A stretch of 36,292 bases of DNA. Source: Deltaproteobacteria bacterium. GTDB lineage: Bacteria > SAR324 > NAC60-12. The translations under genes were made by a program, and so were the position numbers. Under the pieces are notes generated by a model. It ran no database searches and was not told where the DNA came from. It worked only from the letters and a program-made list of their open reading frames with translations. The DNA is taken from NCBI GenBank assembly GCA_002685535.1, contig NYXK01000072.1, forward strand, positions 1 to 36,292. Reading direction: 5' to 3'. Positions 1 through 10,758 of the stretch are shown here, one piece after another (the first letter of the stretch is position 1; each line of letters begins with the position of its first letter).

Positions 1-1518
1 GGCGGGGGGGGGGTGGAACGCTTCTGTTTGGCTTTTTTGGAGGGGCTTGGGCTGAATGGCTCCGAGGTACTTTGTTTCTCCCTAACCCGCGCCCTCGTTC
101 CCTCCCATCAGGCTGGAAATATTGTAATTGGATTAATTTAGAAAGTGTATATATTTCAAATGTCAATAGGCTACTTCGATCCGTGGCTACTTTGATTTCG
201 TTCAAACTTAGCAGCTCGCAATCCGCCTTCCATCATTATTGGAAAGCATATGTGCAAATCAAAGCTGAAACATCATCCTGCCGACACCGAAGACACGTCT
301 TATTAGATGATGTATACGGATTGGGTATGGTGGAGGTAACGAGGCGGAGAACACGGCGAAGTATATTTACAAGTCCATTACGATTATGGGAGTCGATTTC
401 GATTCTTTTGCAGACACACGTGTCTATGAGAATAAAAACAAACGCACTGATTTTGGCTGTAACTTCACTTTCTCATTGCGCAAAAATGTGTTGTCTCAGG
501 TCGCAGAGCAAGGCGACGAGGTAATCTTTGCTTTTCTTCGTGCTTCAGCTAAGTTCGACGTGGAGTCGAAGGACAAGGATTCTGGCCAGACGCTGCTGTC
601 ATATGGCGCAGCGACATGGCACGAGGCCGTGGTGAAGCTACCACTAGAGAAAGGTGCTTAGAAACTACAATAACTCATATATATATATGAGGGGGGTTAG
701 ACCTACTGAAAAGCCCTTTTCGTACTAAATTAAGCGAGGGTGGCACAAAAGTGGGGTGGCCCAAAGGATGGGGTAAGACGTTAATCCCGGTAAGCTTGGC
801 TAGTCCGGAATGTCGGAAATGAGGCTCTGAGCGCTTTCGATCATCACATCTATCAGACAACCCCCTAGTCTTTGTAATCAAACGGATTATCCTTGAATTA
901 AGCTTAGGGGTTTAGGTTCTTAGACACGTGGGACTTGACGTGTCTGTGCGTTGAACAATTCTCGCTTGTAGCTGGATAGCTATCCGTGCGCAAATCTAAT
1001 CCGTAAACACTCCGGCGCAAACATATTCCACTAGCCACATCAGGATTGCATTTCCTTGCACCTCTTACTCCACACATATTCTTTTCAGCTTAGTATGTTT
1101 CAGTCAAAATCTTTCTTCCGGAAGTGGTAGAAATGAGCTTGTGAGGCTCGGAGGTTCTGCCGAATAGATAGATATTGTGGACCTCGACGAGGAGGTGCAA
1201 AGGGTGATACGAGGTATCGAGATCTATCTTGCGCTCTGACATCCAAATCGACATTTTCAATGATATCATGGACGCTGAACTTATAAGCAATTGATTCCCC
1301 TTCTTCTGTTTATTGCCTTTACTTCTATTAGGCATTTTTGTGTCTTCCAACAATTTTCGTACCTGTCTTTCTCTCTCTTCAAGATATACGCGTATCCTTT
1401 CATTCTTCAAATTGTCGCTCTTTACACGGCCAACTCATTCATTGACTCTTCACCGTCCACTTTCATTGTTCAGCACATCTGTCTTCTGTCTGTAAATTTT
1501 CATCTCAACTACTTGGAG
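1..1518. other. Intergenic stretch without an intact gene
   Basis: No complete gene can be supported here. The stretch opens with a G-run (positions 4-13), contains a degenerate ankyrin-repeat fragment near 551-661 (listed separately), a short AT repeat at about 678-689, and a block at 700-780 in which GTGGC/GTGGGGTGGC motifs recur, which looks like a transposon end but has no partner that I could find. The last 250 bases are pyrimidine-rich and probably form the promoter and 5' leader of the glyoxal oxidase gene starting at 1519. A 106-codon frame on the minus strand at 1090-1410 has no recognisable domain, and I do not call it. Confidence 0.5.
551..661 (+). pseudogene. Relic of an ankyrin-repeat gene
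   Basis: The last 35 or so codons before the TAG at 659-661 read like one and a bit ankyrin repeats: a segment ending VESKDKD, then GQTLLSYGA, then HEAVVKLPLEKGA. In intact fungal ankyrin proteins the matching pattern is roughly DKDGRTPLSWAA-NGHEAVVKLLLEKGA, so several consensus positions are changed (Leu to Pro in the second helix, an extra residue in the loop). Upstream codons in the same frame show no repeat pattern. The fragment stands alone with no further repeats on either side, so it is best read as the remnant of a decayed or recombined ankyrin gene. The family match is from memory of the consensus, not from a search. Confidence 0.55.
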
Positions 1519-3457
1519 ATGCTCTCTGCATTTGTTCTCGCGGTATAGCAAATCCACAATACAGAATTGGAATCTCAACTAATTTCTACTAGTCAGTATG
1601 TCTAGCCTACACGCACCTCGTATCAGCAACCGGTTACCGAACAGTCGGAAGCTCAGGTGTTGCTGCACAGATGGTTTTCATCCCACCCTACACCGACACG
1701 GTCGTATTCATCGACAACTACCACGAAAATCGTGGGGGACCAGGCTACGATATCGCCAAGGGAAAACACTCCGCCACTCCATACTTGTATGCCGGCACGA
1801 AGTTATCTGTCTTCGGAACGGAGTATAACCTTACTTCGAACACCATTCGACCTTTGCAACCAAAATCTAACACGTTTTGTTCTGCTGGGGCTTTCTTTCC
1901 TAACGGTACGCTGCTTAATTTGGCTGGGGCTGAGGCGGGCACTGTTCTTCAGGGGTTTGATAAGTTAAGGACTTACAGTGCGGGGCCTTGTAATGGACCT
2001 TGTGAGCAGGACTGGAATGAGGTGGGGAAGCTGCAGGTGTACCGATGGTACGCGAGTGCGATGACTATGGCATGTAAAAACATTCTTCAATCAGTTATAC
2101 TATATTGACTGGTAGACAGGTCGATGGGAGCATACTTGCTGTTGGGGGTTCCAACTATGGAGGGCTGGTTCTGAACGAAGCATCGATCAACGTGCCCACC
2201 TACGAGATCATGTACTTCTAACTTATGAGGGCTTTGTGATACAACTAACATCGTTTCTAGACACAGAAATGGGCAGCAAGGCAAAAAGCCCGTCAGGCTG
2301 CCTATTTTGGAGTTCACAGCTGCTCAAAACCTTGTTCCTGGGAAGAGCTATAATTTGTACCCAATCCGTAAGCGCACTGTCCTTCATATCTCAAGGATAC
2401 ATCTAACAAGCTTCTAGTTCATGGTCTTCCAAATGCCGGTGTCGAGGACCACATTTTTACAATTGCTGGCAACCAAACAGTAATCTGGGACTACTCGAAC
2501 GATGTCCTGATCAGGTCACTGCCTGATACTCCCTTAGCTCCACGGTGCTTTCCCTCATCAGCAACATCCGTCCTCCTTCCCCTTTCCTATCCAGATTACA
2601 AGCCGAAAGTCCTAGTATGTGGTGGTTCATCAGGGGACATGCCAGCACCAAAAGCGCTCGACGACTGCTGGACGATTAATCCACAAGACGAGTCTCCCAT
2701 CTGGGAAGAGGACGACAAACTTCCAAACGGACCTCAAGTGATGAGTGATGGGATCCTTCTGCCCAATGGCCAAGTTCTCTTTATAAACGGAGCTGGAAAA
2801 GGCTCAGGAGGAGGTCTGCAAGCCGACAACCCAGTTCTCACACCTGCAATCTACGACCCCACCGCAGCTGCTGGGAAGCGATTCACATCCATGCCCGCCA
2901 CTGCCATCCCGCGGCTGTATCACTCCGTTGCCGTTCTCCTTCCATCTGGCGAAGTTCTCGTCGCCGGTTCGAACCCAACAGTCGGATACAGCGCCACCGG
3001 TAAAGTCAATTCGGGATGGCCATACTTTCACAACCACGGCCACACCTGCGCTTTACAACAACAGCAAAATAAGGAATCATCCTATCCAACCGAATATCGT
3101 GTGGAGACATTCTCGCCTCCTTACCTCTCATCCATCTCATCTCATGGACGACCTCTTATCATATCGTTACCTGCGAGCATCTTCTATGGCAGAACATTCC
3201 TGATCGAGGCCCGCTTAGAGAGAGGTGCGAGGATCAGGAGTAATGTCCAGATTAATCTTATAGCCCCGGGCTTTCACACTCATGGCCAGGCTATGGGTCA
3301 AAAAATGGTGAAGATGGGCTTCAAGGCTATTGCGAACTCGTATGGCTTCAAGGTTTATGCTCCTAGGGATGCAAGTGTCATCGCTCCTGGGGTGTATCTG
3401 ATGTTCGTTGTACAAGATGGAGTTCCTAGTGTGGGAAAATGGGTATCTATCGCGTGA
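1519..3457 (+). CDS. Secreted copper radical oxidase, glyoxal oxidase type
   Basis: Exons 1519-1542, 1593-2069, 2120-2211, 2261-2367 and 2418-3457 join to 1740 nt, 579 residues. Exon 1 encodes the first eight residues of a signal peptide (MLSAFVLA), which continues into exon 2. The fold is a kelch-like propeller followed by a C-terminal early-set (DUF1929-like) domain. All metal and radical residues known for the family are visible: Cys104 in NTFCSAG and Tyr161 in RWYAS (the thioether-linked radical pair), Tyr401-His402 in RLYHS, and His522 in FHTHGQ, which supply the copper ligands. The family oxidises aldehydes or primary alcohols with O2 and releases H2O2 extracellularly. No WSC domains are present, so this is the short form. 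Introns 1, 3 and 4 are GT-AG; intron 2 (2070-2119) must be read as GC-AG to keep frame. The true substrate (glyoxal, methylglyoxal, galactose) cannot be told from sequence. Confidence 0.93.
2070..2119 (+). other. Non-canonical GC-AG intron
   Basis: The reading frame of the glyoxal oxidase runs RWYASAMTM up to 2069 and resumes as VDGSILAVGGSN at 2120. The only donor that joins these in frame before an AG acceptor is GCATGT at 2070, giving a 50-nt intron with a TTGACT branch-like site. The nearby GT at 2074 (GTAAAA) would leave phase 1 and does not fit any acceptor that restores the VDGS frame. The total CDS is divisible by three only with this junction. A sequencing indel is the alternative. 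Confidence 0.7.
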
Positions 3458-6400
3458 AGATGACATGGTAGAGCGAGAAAGGAATTGATAATATGAAACG
3501 TATATAATACATAATTTTATAATCAAGATCATTTAATTTAAGTATAAGTTTTTTTGTGAGGGTTTCGTCGCTGTTTAACCGCCCACAACGGCTTACCACT
3601 ACACCCGTGATTATCTCGATTGTTGGCTCGGGACAATCGCGATTATCATCATCCTGCTTCATTTCGTTCGTGATTTCGTTGCCTCTGTTGCTGTCTTAAG
3701 ACCAACCCAAGTTCTTTATCCGCTTCAACTATAGTCTCATCTGTTCTTCGTTCAATGATGATGACGTACGAATGTCAATGTCATGGCCGCCTTGAGAACT
3801 ACAGTAGGGTGCAACAAGTCTATACACGCCATGGGGTGCTAAGGGGCCACTTACTCGATTTATATCAATTAAACACAAGTAAACAAACAAATATTCATCC
3901 AATTTACATGACAGATTAACACTTACAATACACGCACGCCACTACTCATTCCTTATAAGCCATCAGAGCGCTGACAGCGTTAAGCTTCCTGCGTGGTTGT
4001 GTCTATTATTTAAATCCAAGACTATTTACTTATACCGAAGACTTCCCCTTAATTTCCTCGTGGAGTTATCAATACTTATAAGTCACGTTTCACCTAGGGT
4101 CCTTCATCTCTGTGTTCACTATCATCCTCTTTTCCTCAAGGTTTCCCATTCGCGAGATGAATCTCGATAACATTTCTAGAAAGAGAAATACATCGTTGAG
4201 ATGGATGGGTCGGAGGCAAAATATGTATTTCCAAGGAGAGAAGTCCGCGAGGCAGACCATAGGCGAAGAAGCAAATTCGAAGGACTGCGTATGCTTTTGG
4301 AAGAGTGAGGTGGGGAATTAGAACGTGTTGGGACAAGATTCTTTAAGCTGTATGTGCTTGGGAGGTCGAATTTAATGAGTAACTTGAGAGATTGGTGGCT
4401 GATGTGTTGTGTCGACCGAATGGCTGTCATCTTTCCTGTCAATGTCACTTCCAAGCTTCTTTTCCAGCAGAAGTAGCTTGTCTTCTCAGTCCTCGACATC
4501 CGAATCGAAGCTCCTGCTCCAAGCCACCACTCATCAAGATGGAATTGAAGAAGTACCATGCTCGTTTATTTCTCGCCGCCAGTTAACAGGGACTTGGCAC
4601 ATTACTTCTGTAAGTTTACCCAAATGTGTCCTTCCAGCATATCAGGCCCATTTCCTCGTTGTTGTATTTCTCGTTGCACGTAGTTGTGTTTGGGGGTATT
4701 TATATCTCTGTTCGGGATCTCTAAGGTGGATTGCGAAGGGTTCAGCAAGTACGAGTCATAAGATGGTAGTTTGATCTTTCCTTTTGCAAAATTAAGTGTA
4801 TCATGGAATTCTTCCATGAGAGGTAAAATGTCACACAGGAAAAACTTTTACAAGAAAGATATCTCTGTACACAAGACGAGCCGCGCAATTTCAAGAGGGA
4901 CCTGGTGGAAAACGAAAGCAAGATCAAGCTCCTAACAAACGGCCCACGCTGCGGTCCTGACTGGTATCTCAATGTTGAAACTTCAAGGTCATTTTGACTT
5001 CTTGAAAAGCGCGATAGAGACTTTAGTTATATAGTTATGTTCTTCTCTGCGGGTATCCAGCTACTAGACATAGATACTCAGAAAACCGTATGTTGTCAGT
5101 TGTCCGGTCGTTGCCACTTCCATTCTCTTCTCATACCATAAGTTCCTTCCTCGTCTCCATGATTTCGAAAAACTTGGCTATGTGGTTTTGTGGCTACTGA
5201 TTATTAGTAATATTAGACCAGCATCACTGATTACTCATCGATCGTCCATAGACTCATTATTAGTAGTTTTACCGTTGTCCCTATGAACTCTACGATAGTG
5301 CTTGAGATCATGCATATCTATTCTTCGGATCAGTTCTAGAGCTCCTATACCTCTACCTTTCCGCCTCAGGCCGGTGCTCAGTTTCCTAGTCATATCAATC
5401 AAATTGATTTCTCTTCCACGGTATAGATCTCCTCAACTCGCTGCAATAATTACCTCACGCATCGATTTTGAGCATCGAGAAGTATAAAGGTTGGACTCGC
5501 AGCATGGTTGTGTGGCTAAGCGTCGAGAAGAACAATCATCCCGATACATGGAAGAGCTCGAAGCTGAGAAGTTTCATCTTACTCTGACTTTCATGTTTGT
5601 GAAGTGTGAGGCGTGGTTTGGAGTCCTAAGCCTTTTTGAATAAGCATGACTTTTTTCCAGTGCCTTCAAGAGAGCAGTCATCCGTGGGGGATAATCTGTC
5701 ACTGTCATCTATTTCTGTGTCATCCGTATTTTTTGTTGCCAATCCCCTCTTCAAGCATGTCCGAATATCGCTCTATGCTACTCAGTATTCCCTCAAAACG
5801 TCATCAGTCGCGCTCTTTACTTCTTCCACTTTGTTCTCGGGACTCATCACCCCTTTGGACCAGATACCAATAAGATTTCCCCAACATCAAGGAGCCGAAT
5901 TATGCCCGTCATTGTGCTTGACGTAGGAATTCAAACCTCTCTCCACGGATTATGTAGTTGACTGATGAGCCAATGCTTACCAGTAGATGTATATCGAGAA
6001 GTGTTCTTTGTTCTTCCTCCCAGCACTAATCGCTTGCACCGCTTGCTATAGCTTGTCTCTCTCCCTCAGCGAGAAAAGGTGACGGGCGCATTCGCCATGA
6101 GCAGCTCCGATAATCTAGTCTGGTAATATTTTAACATCTAGGTATTGAAGCTCAGAGGTCCACCAAGAGCTGTTTCATGAATGCAGATGATCTGTTACTG
6201 TGCGCGCACTCTCTAGTCGTTAGACGCGATCAGCTTGTTCTGGATAATCTAATTACCTCTCTCCACTGAGATCGTCTTGGATTTTAATTGTCATACAGGT
6301 ATACTAGACATCAACCTCTCGGGTTTTCAGGATGCAGTGTTACGCGTTTGTTGTCATCTCTCTTTCCTTTGTCAAGATCTGGCATTTATCAACACCACAA

Positions 6401-7449
6401 GTATCTGTCTGTCGGATGACTTGCCTTTGCCAGCATATGTAGCAATACTGGCTGGATTGCAGTTATATTGATACTATCTGACTAGCAGATGGGAGGGAAC
6501 ATTTTGCCCGTAGATACATCTCTCGGGACTCCACCAAGGAGCCTTTTTACTTTCGACACACGGAGTATGTGTATGTGGTGAGGATCTTGCTCAACAAGAT
6601 ATTATTATATGAACTGAACAGCTTTCTTTCCAAGCAACTTAACATTTTTGGACGGCGCCAGAATTGAATTCTGTCACTTTCATTTAGGAGCCATATTCGT
6701 CAGAAGATAGTGAGATACTTTCAAGCGTTTATACGGCACGGCTTGTTTGATTTAGGGGAGTAATTTGCATCAATATAGAATATCACACAATTATTAGGCT
6801 CAGACAACAAGAGTGATCAGATACGCACTGAAAAGTCTCAGGGGTTTGCTCTCCATAGTCGTTCAGCATTTGATCACATAATGAAGACGGTAGAAAGGTT
6901 GCCACAAAGCTCTGCTGCTCTGTCAGAGTCGTAAACCTCTGGGTAGATGTTAATACTAAAAAACAATGACCGATATTTCCAAGTACTGTCATTTCTTCTT
7001 TCAGTGTCATTGGTTTCCGTCGTTGCTCAACCGGATGATTACAAGTATTCTATTTACGGAAAAAGTTCAACGTACAAGAGTCAAAGTACCAAGATTAGTA
7101 TCGATCGTTTGAAAGTGTCATGATCGGTGAGCATATAAGGAACTGCGCTTGTGAGGAATGGACTTAGCTACACAGGGGGGGAACTTATATATCAGCAGAG
7201 CTCTTTCCTACCAATTTCTCACTACAGGGCAGTGATCGGAAGCAGCCACGACGGGCAAGGGAATGGTCTCTGAAGCAATTTCTGTATAAAATGGTTCCTA
7301 CGACCAAGCCAAGTAATGTTCGAAATCCATGTGCAAAGCATTTGAGACTTTAAAGTATTATTTAATTTATTTTCCTACGAGTAAAGAAATTAAGATGCTA
7401 ATATTACAGCTAACTGCCCGTAACAGGACGGACGCCATTGACACGCTGT
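3458..7449. other. Long intergenic stretch (4 kb), no supportable gene
   Basis: Four kilobases between the glyoxal oxidase and the GPI-protein gene. Open frames on either strand are short (under 130 codons), without recognisable domains and without a splice pattern that joins them. On the minus strand some pieces look coding in composition: a 75-codon frame at 6783-7010, and broken frames around 5640-5860 and 5230-5460, the first two interrupted by stops or ending without a good continuation. These may be traces of a decayed gene. I see no transposon open frame, tRNA or tandem array. Confidence 0.5.
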
Positions 7450-8443
7450 CTACAAGATCATTGCAGCACCCAATAAGATTATTCCCACAACTCTAAACGG
7501 CTTCGTGGAGTCAGCGGCATCACCAACGACGGTGGGAATAGGCGAAGGTACGGCGGTCTGGCTTCCCGAGCCTGTACCAGTGATCAAAGTTGTGGCAGAT
7601 ACAAGTGTTGTTGCGCCGATCACGGTCGTGGATCCCACGACTGAAGTCGAGGTGAAATTTCCTGGATTGACAAGAACCGTGGTGGTGGTCGAGGCGGAGG
7701 CATATGAGGAAGGCCCTGCAATTAATTCCATCAGCATATATCACAACCAAAGTCTAGGATCGGAGGATGAGCTTACCAGTCGTTGGAGTAGCAGTCGCAC
7801 CACCAGCTTGCGCAACACTGAAAGTGCTTATGATCGGCACAACACCATCACCAGTCCCCTCCTTCGAAGCAGCAAAACATTGCTCCCTCAGTGATGCAGC
7901 AAAAGACTTGTTTGATCCTGGCGACGTGACATAAGATTCATAGGCCGCCTCACAAGCGTCACAAGCCTCTTTCTGAACAGCACAAAGCGATTGATTTGCA
8001 CCAGGAGCAGAGCCGCACTCAAGCCTCTCCTGATCACAAGTACTCGCCGCAGTGGTTGTAGTTACCGGCGCCGAACTCGTCGAAGTAGCAGACACGACAG
8101 CAGAAGTCGCTACAGTCGGCGTAGTTCCGGCAACAGTCAAGCTTGAGATGATAGGTAGGACGCCATTTCCATCACCGATTGCTGAGGCGGCGAAACACTC
8201 GTTACGGAGGGATGCGGCGAGCGATTTGTTGGAGTTGGGAGAGGTGATATATGATTCGTAGGCTGCTTCGCAGGCGTCACAGGCGGATTTCTGGGAGGCA
8301 CAGAGGGATTGATTCGCTCCTGGGGCGGCGCCGCAGGTTAGACGTTGTTGGTCGCAGGTGCTGGATTGGCGGGGGATGAGGGAGGAGCTGGCGAGTGTGC
8401 TGGATGCCAGGCTAGCGATGAGCACGAGGGATTGGTAGTGCAT
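7450..8443 (-). CDS. GPI-anchored protein with two 6-cysteine repeats
   Basis: Exon 1 is 8443-7777, a 61-nt GT-AG intron spans 7776-7716, and exon 2 is 7715-7450; 310 residues. Order of parts: signal peptide (residues 1 to about 19), repeat 1 (29-104), a Ser/Thr-rich linker, repeat 2 (135-210), a long Ser/Thr-rich stalk, and a short hydrophobic tail (VVGIILLGAAMIL) preceded by a small-residue GDAADS site, the usual picture of a GPI anchor signal. Each repeat has six cysteines in the same places (30, 37, 48, 55, 58, 83 and 136, 143, 154, 161, 164, 189), and each carries NQS and NKS glycosylation sites. The repeats are about three quarters identical. The pattern is not the 8-Cys CFEM domain and I do not recognise the family. 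Cell-wall or plasma-membrane surface location is inferred from the signal peptide and anchor. The start at 8443 is chosen because the signal peptide begins there; the frame is open 38 codons further upstream but that part is unlike a secreted protein. Confidence 0.88.
7814..8041 (-). repeat. 6-Cys repeat unit 2 of the GPI protein
   Basis: Codes residues 135-210 with the same cysteine spacing (7, 11, 7, 3, 25) as unit 1. Substitutions relative to unit 1 are mostly on charged or small positions, for example two Gln/Thr to Glu changes near the first two cysteines; the core from GANQSLCA to AAYESY is nearly unchanged. Confidence 0.9.
8132..8359 (-). repeat. 6-Cys repeat unit 1 of the GPI protein
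   Basis: Codes residues 29-104. Cysteine spacing is 7, 11, 7, 3, 25 residues. It pairs with the unit at 7814-8041, 318 nt (106 residues) downstream in the gene. The two units match at about 58 of 76 residues by hand alignment. Confidence 0.9.
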
Positions 8444-9080
8444 TTTGATGAATATATCTGATGCAGTGGAGAAGATGAGATATTCAATGACCGGAGGAGT
8501 TCTTAGAATTGATGTTGATATTTGATTGGAGCAACGGGAAGAGAGAGGGCACGAAACCAAGAAAAAGGCGAGCTCCTCCTTTATACTCGTCTCAGATGTT
8601 CCGTGCAGGGCAAATCCAAATGTTACATCGGACTACGATGAAGATTTTGACCATCCATACTCCTCGTATCCTGCATTCTCTCTGATGTAATGTTTGTTTA
8701 CTTTCTTGCCGTGCGGCCTTGGCTGTGACCCTTACTAATCCGATTGTGCCTGAGCTAAACCATTCATGGAAAATGAACAAGTGAAACATGGAGAAGCGAA
8801 CAAGGGGCAAGAGCCTTGTACGAGATGGTGGCGTTTGAATTGATGCAGGTTTGACGTGCAAGAGAATACGAGGAGGTTAATAAGCATCGCTAAGCATTCT
8901 TGGCCAATGGATGTCACCTACCATTCCAGATGTGAATCTTGGGTGTGCAGATTCTTTCCCATATCTGCTCTTCGTAACATTGTGTCATTTCGGTATCGAA
9001 GGCGCTCGATAGAAACCCATTTCTATTTATGTCCCAGTGCAATCGACCCGGTACTGTAGCCGAGAAATACTTTCTACCAA
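8444..9080. other. Intergenic gap between two minus-strand genes
   Basis: It holds the promoter of the GPI-protein gene at its left end (TATA at 8580-8585) and the 3' flank of the GH28 gene at its right end. Short frames of up to 89 codons are present but none has a domain or signal peptide that I can recognise. Confidence 0.5.
8580..8585 (-). promoter_or_regulatory. TATA box of the GPI-protein gene
   Basis: TATAAA in the context GAGTATAAAGGAGG on the minus strand, 137 nt upstream of the ATG at 8443. Its position is reasonable for a fungal gene with a leader of about 100 nt. The rest of the 8444-9080 gap shows no gene. Confidence 0.45.
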
Positions 9081-10758
9081 TTAACATCCACCAGTAGCAC
9101 TTCCCCCAACACAAGCCTGCCCATTACATTTCCATCCTATCTCTTCTTTGGCATTATCGCACAGATACTTCGTCGGCTCCGTTCCATTAGCCAAAACCAA
9201 GTCTACACCAATGATCTCAATCCTCTCGCAAGGCGCCACCGCACTACACTGGAAACTCGCCACGGAAGTGCTTTTGGTTGTGCCTGTGATATTTTGGAGA
9301 GATATGTCGCTAATTTTGAAGGGCGAGGAGGTGCAGTTTCCGGTTCCGCCGGATCCCATGAAACGCGTACATTGGGAGATGGTGATGGGAATGCCACGCA
9401 TACCGGTTGAGTGGAGGTTGGTGAAGGTTAGGTCTTTGGCAACTTAAATGTTGTTAGCAGACTGGAGGGAAAAGGGAAGTTCAAGACAAGTGTTTGGGTG
9501 AGGAATTGAAGGTTCATCTTACAGCCAAGACCTCCGCCGCCTCCATTTGGAGGATATCCGACTGACTCGCCAGTCCACGTCTTGAAATATGCCTGAGAAG
9601 AGACATATCAGCACTAGGGTAATGAATGCGGGAGGCGGGACGGGGAGTCATACTGCATGTAAAGTGTTTGAGAATGTACAGTTGTTGACCTTGAGCCTCT
9701 CAACTGTCTCAAATTGTCCTTTGTACTGGCCGATACTACCGATTGCAACTCCCAAGCCATTGAAGAATCGAGAGTTGGTGATAGAGATGTCGGTGCTGTT
9801 CGCTTTGAGGGAGATACTGTCATCGCCATTCTCTACTGTCCAATTATTGAATGCAATATGGTGAGAGTATATTGTGTCGGCTCCATCGGTGTTGGCTTAA
9901 GCGGAGTCAGTGACATGTCCTGAGAACGAAACAAGATTATGTGAGTGACATTGAGTGAGACTTACAGCTAGTGCCACCCACCACCGTACTATTTGTGACA
10001 ATGCTGTCGAAAAGGACGTGATGCGAGTGAATGATAGAAGTAGACCTGCAGGAAATCAGCAACTTTATGCATTCATAAAAGATAACCTTGATTCCAACAT
10101 GGAGAGGAAAAGCCGAAGTGGCTCTCAGCGTTATGAGAATTTCAAAATGAGAACTCACCACATCTGAGATCTCAAGAGACTCAACCCCTTCACCACCGAG
10201 TTCGTAAGTCCGTTAAAAGTGATAGCGTGAGGTCGGCCCGGATAATTCGATGTGTTCGGCTGTTGACGAATAAAGGCATACCAAGCTGCCCCGTTCCCAT
10301 CAAGAATACCCGTTCCAAACCCGTTGAATTTCACTCTATCGCCCCCAAACACCCAAGCTGTAGATTGATTCTGATAGCCGACGGGGAGAGAATTGTTGAG
10401 CCAGTACGGAATATTTGTTCCCCACTGTTGGAAAATCAGCTAAGATGTTTTTCGGAAGATCAAAGTGAGCTCAAACCAGAAGTGTACCAGGAAGATTAAC
10501 TTCACAGTCATGCAATCCTGTAGTATTCATGACGCTGTTGATGTAATATGTCTTCTTCAGGAAATTGATGGTGCCACCATGTCCACACTTTCTGAAAGCT
10601 TTGAGGATTGCCGGAGCATCGTCTGTCAAATTGCTCCCTCCAGGCTTGACTGTGCAAATTTTACGATGGCCGGCGTTGGACAAACCGCTCGCAAGTGACG
10701 GCGCAGCAACCCAGCCGAGGAACAACAGGCAAGAGAAGAGCAGATTGTAGGAAGGCAT
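9081..10758 (-). CDS. GH28 exo-polygalacturonase-like pectinase, secreted
   Basis: Six exons: 10758-10477, 10424-10159, 10045-9966, 9895-9654, 9592-9523, 9442-9081; 1302 nt, 433 residues. It starts with a signal peptide (MPSYNLLFSCLLFLGW to about SLASG). The right-handed beta-helix of family GH28 is evident from the motif order: Asn211-Thr212-Asp213 (NTDGADTI), Asp234-Asp235 (NGDDSIS), then GLGVAIGSIGQY, then YFKTW with Lys294. NTD and the DD pair supply the catalytic acids. The His of the endo-type GHG motif is Leu257 here, and the RIK motif reads YFK. Such changes occur in exo-acting fungal members, which release galacturonate from chain ends, so I favour exo-polygalacturonase over endo. 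Many N-glycosylation sites and a conserved Cys-rich end (CVGGSATGGC). Exon 1 ends at GTLL and exon 2 begins WGTN; the internal TAG at 37 nt is rejected as acceptor in favour of AACAG at 52 nt, which has a CTGAT branch site. Confidence 0.93.

Noticed and set aside
2977-2987. GGTTCGAACCC (tRNA B-box match) on the plus strand
   Set aside because: It lies inside the coding sequence of the glyoxal oxidase (VAGSNP) with no tRNA cloverleaf around it.
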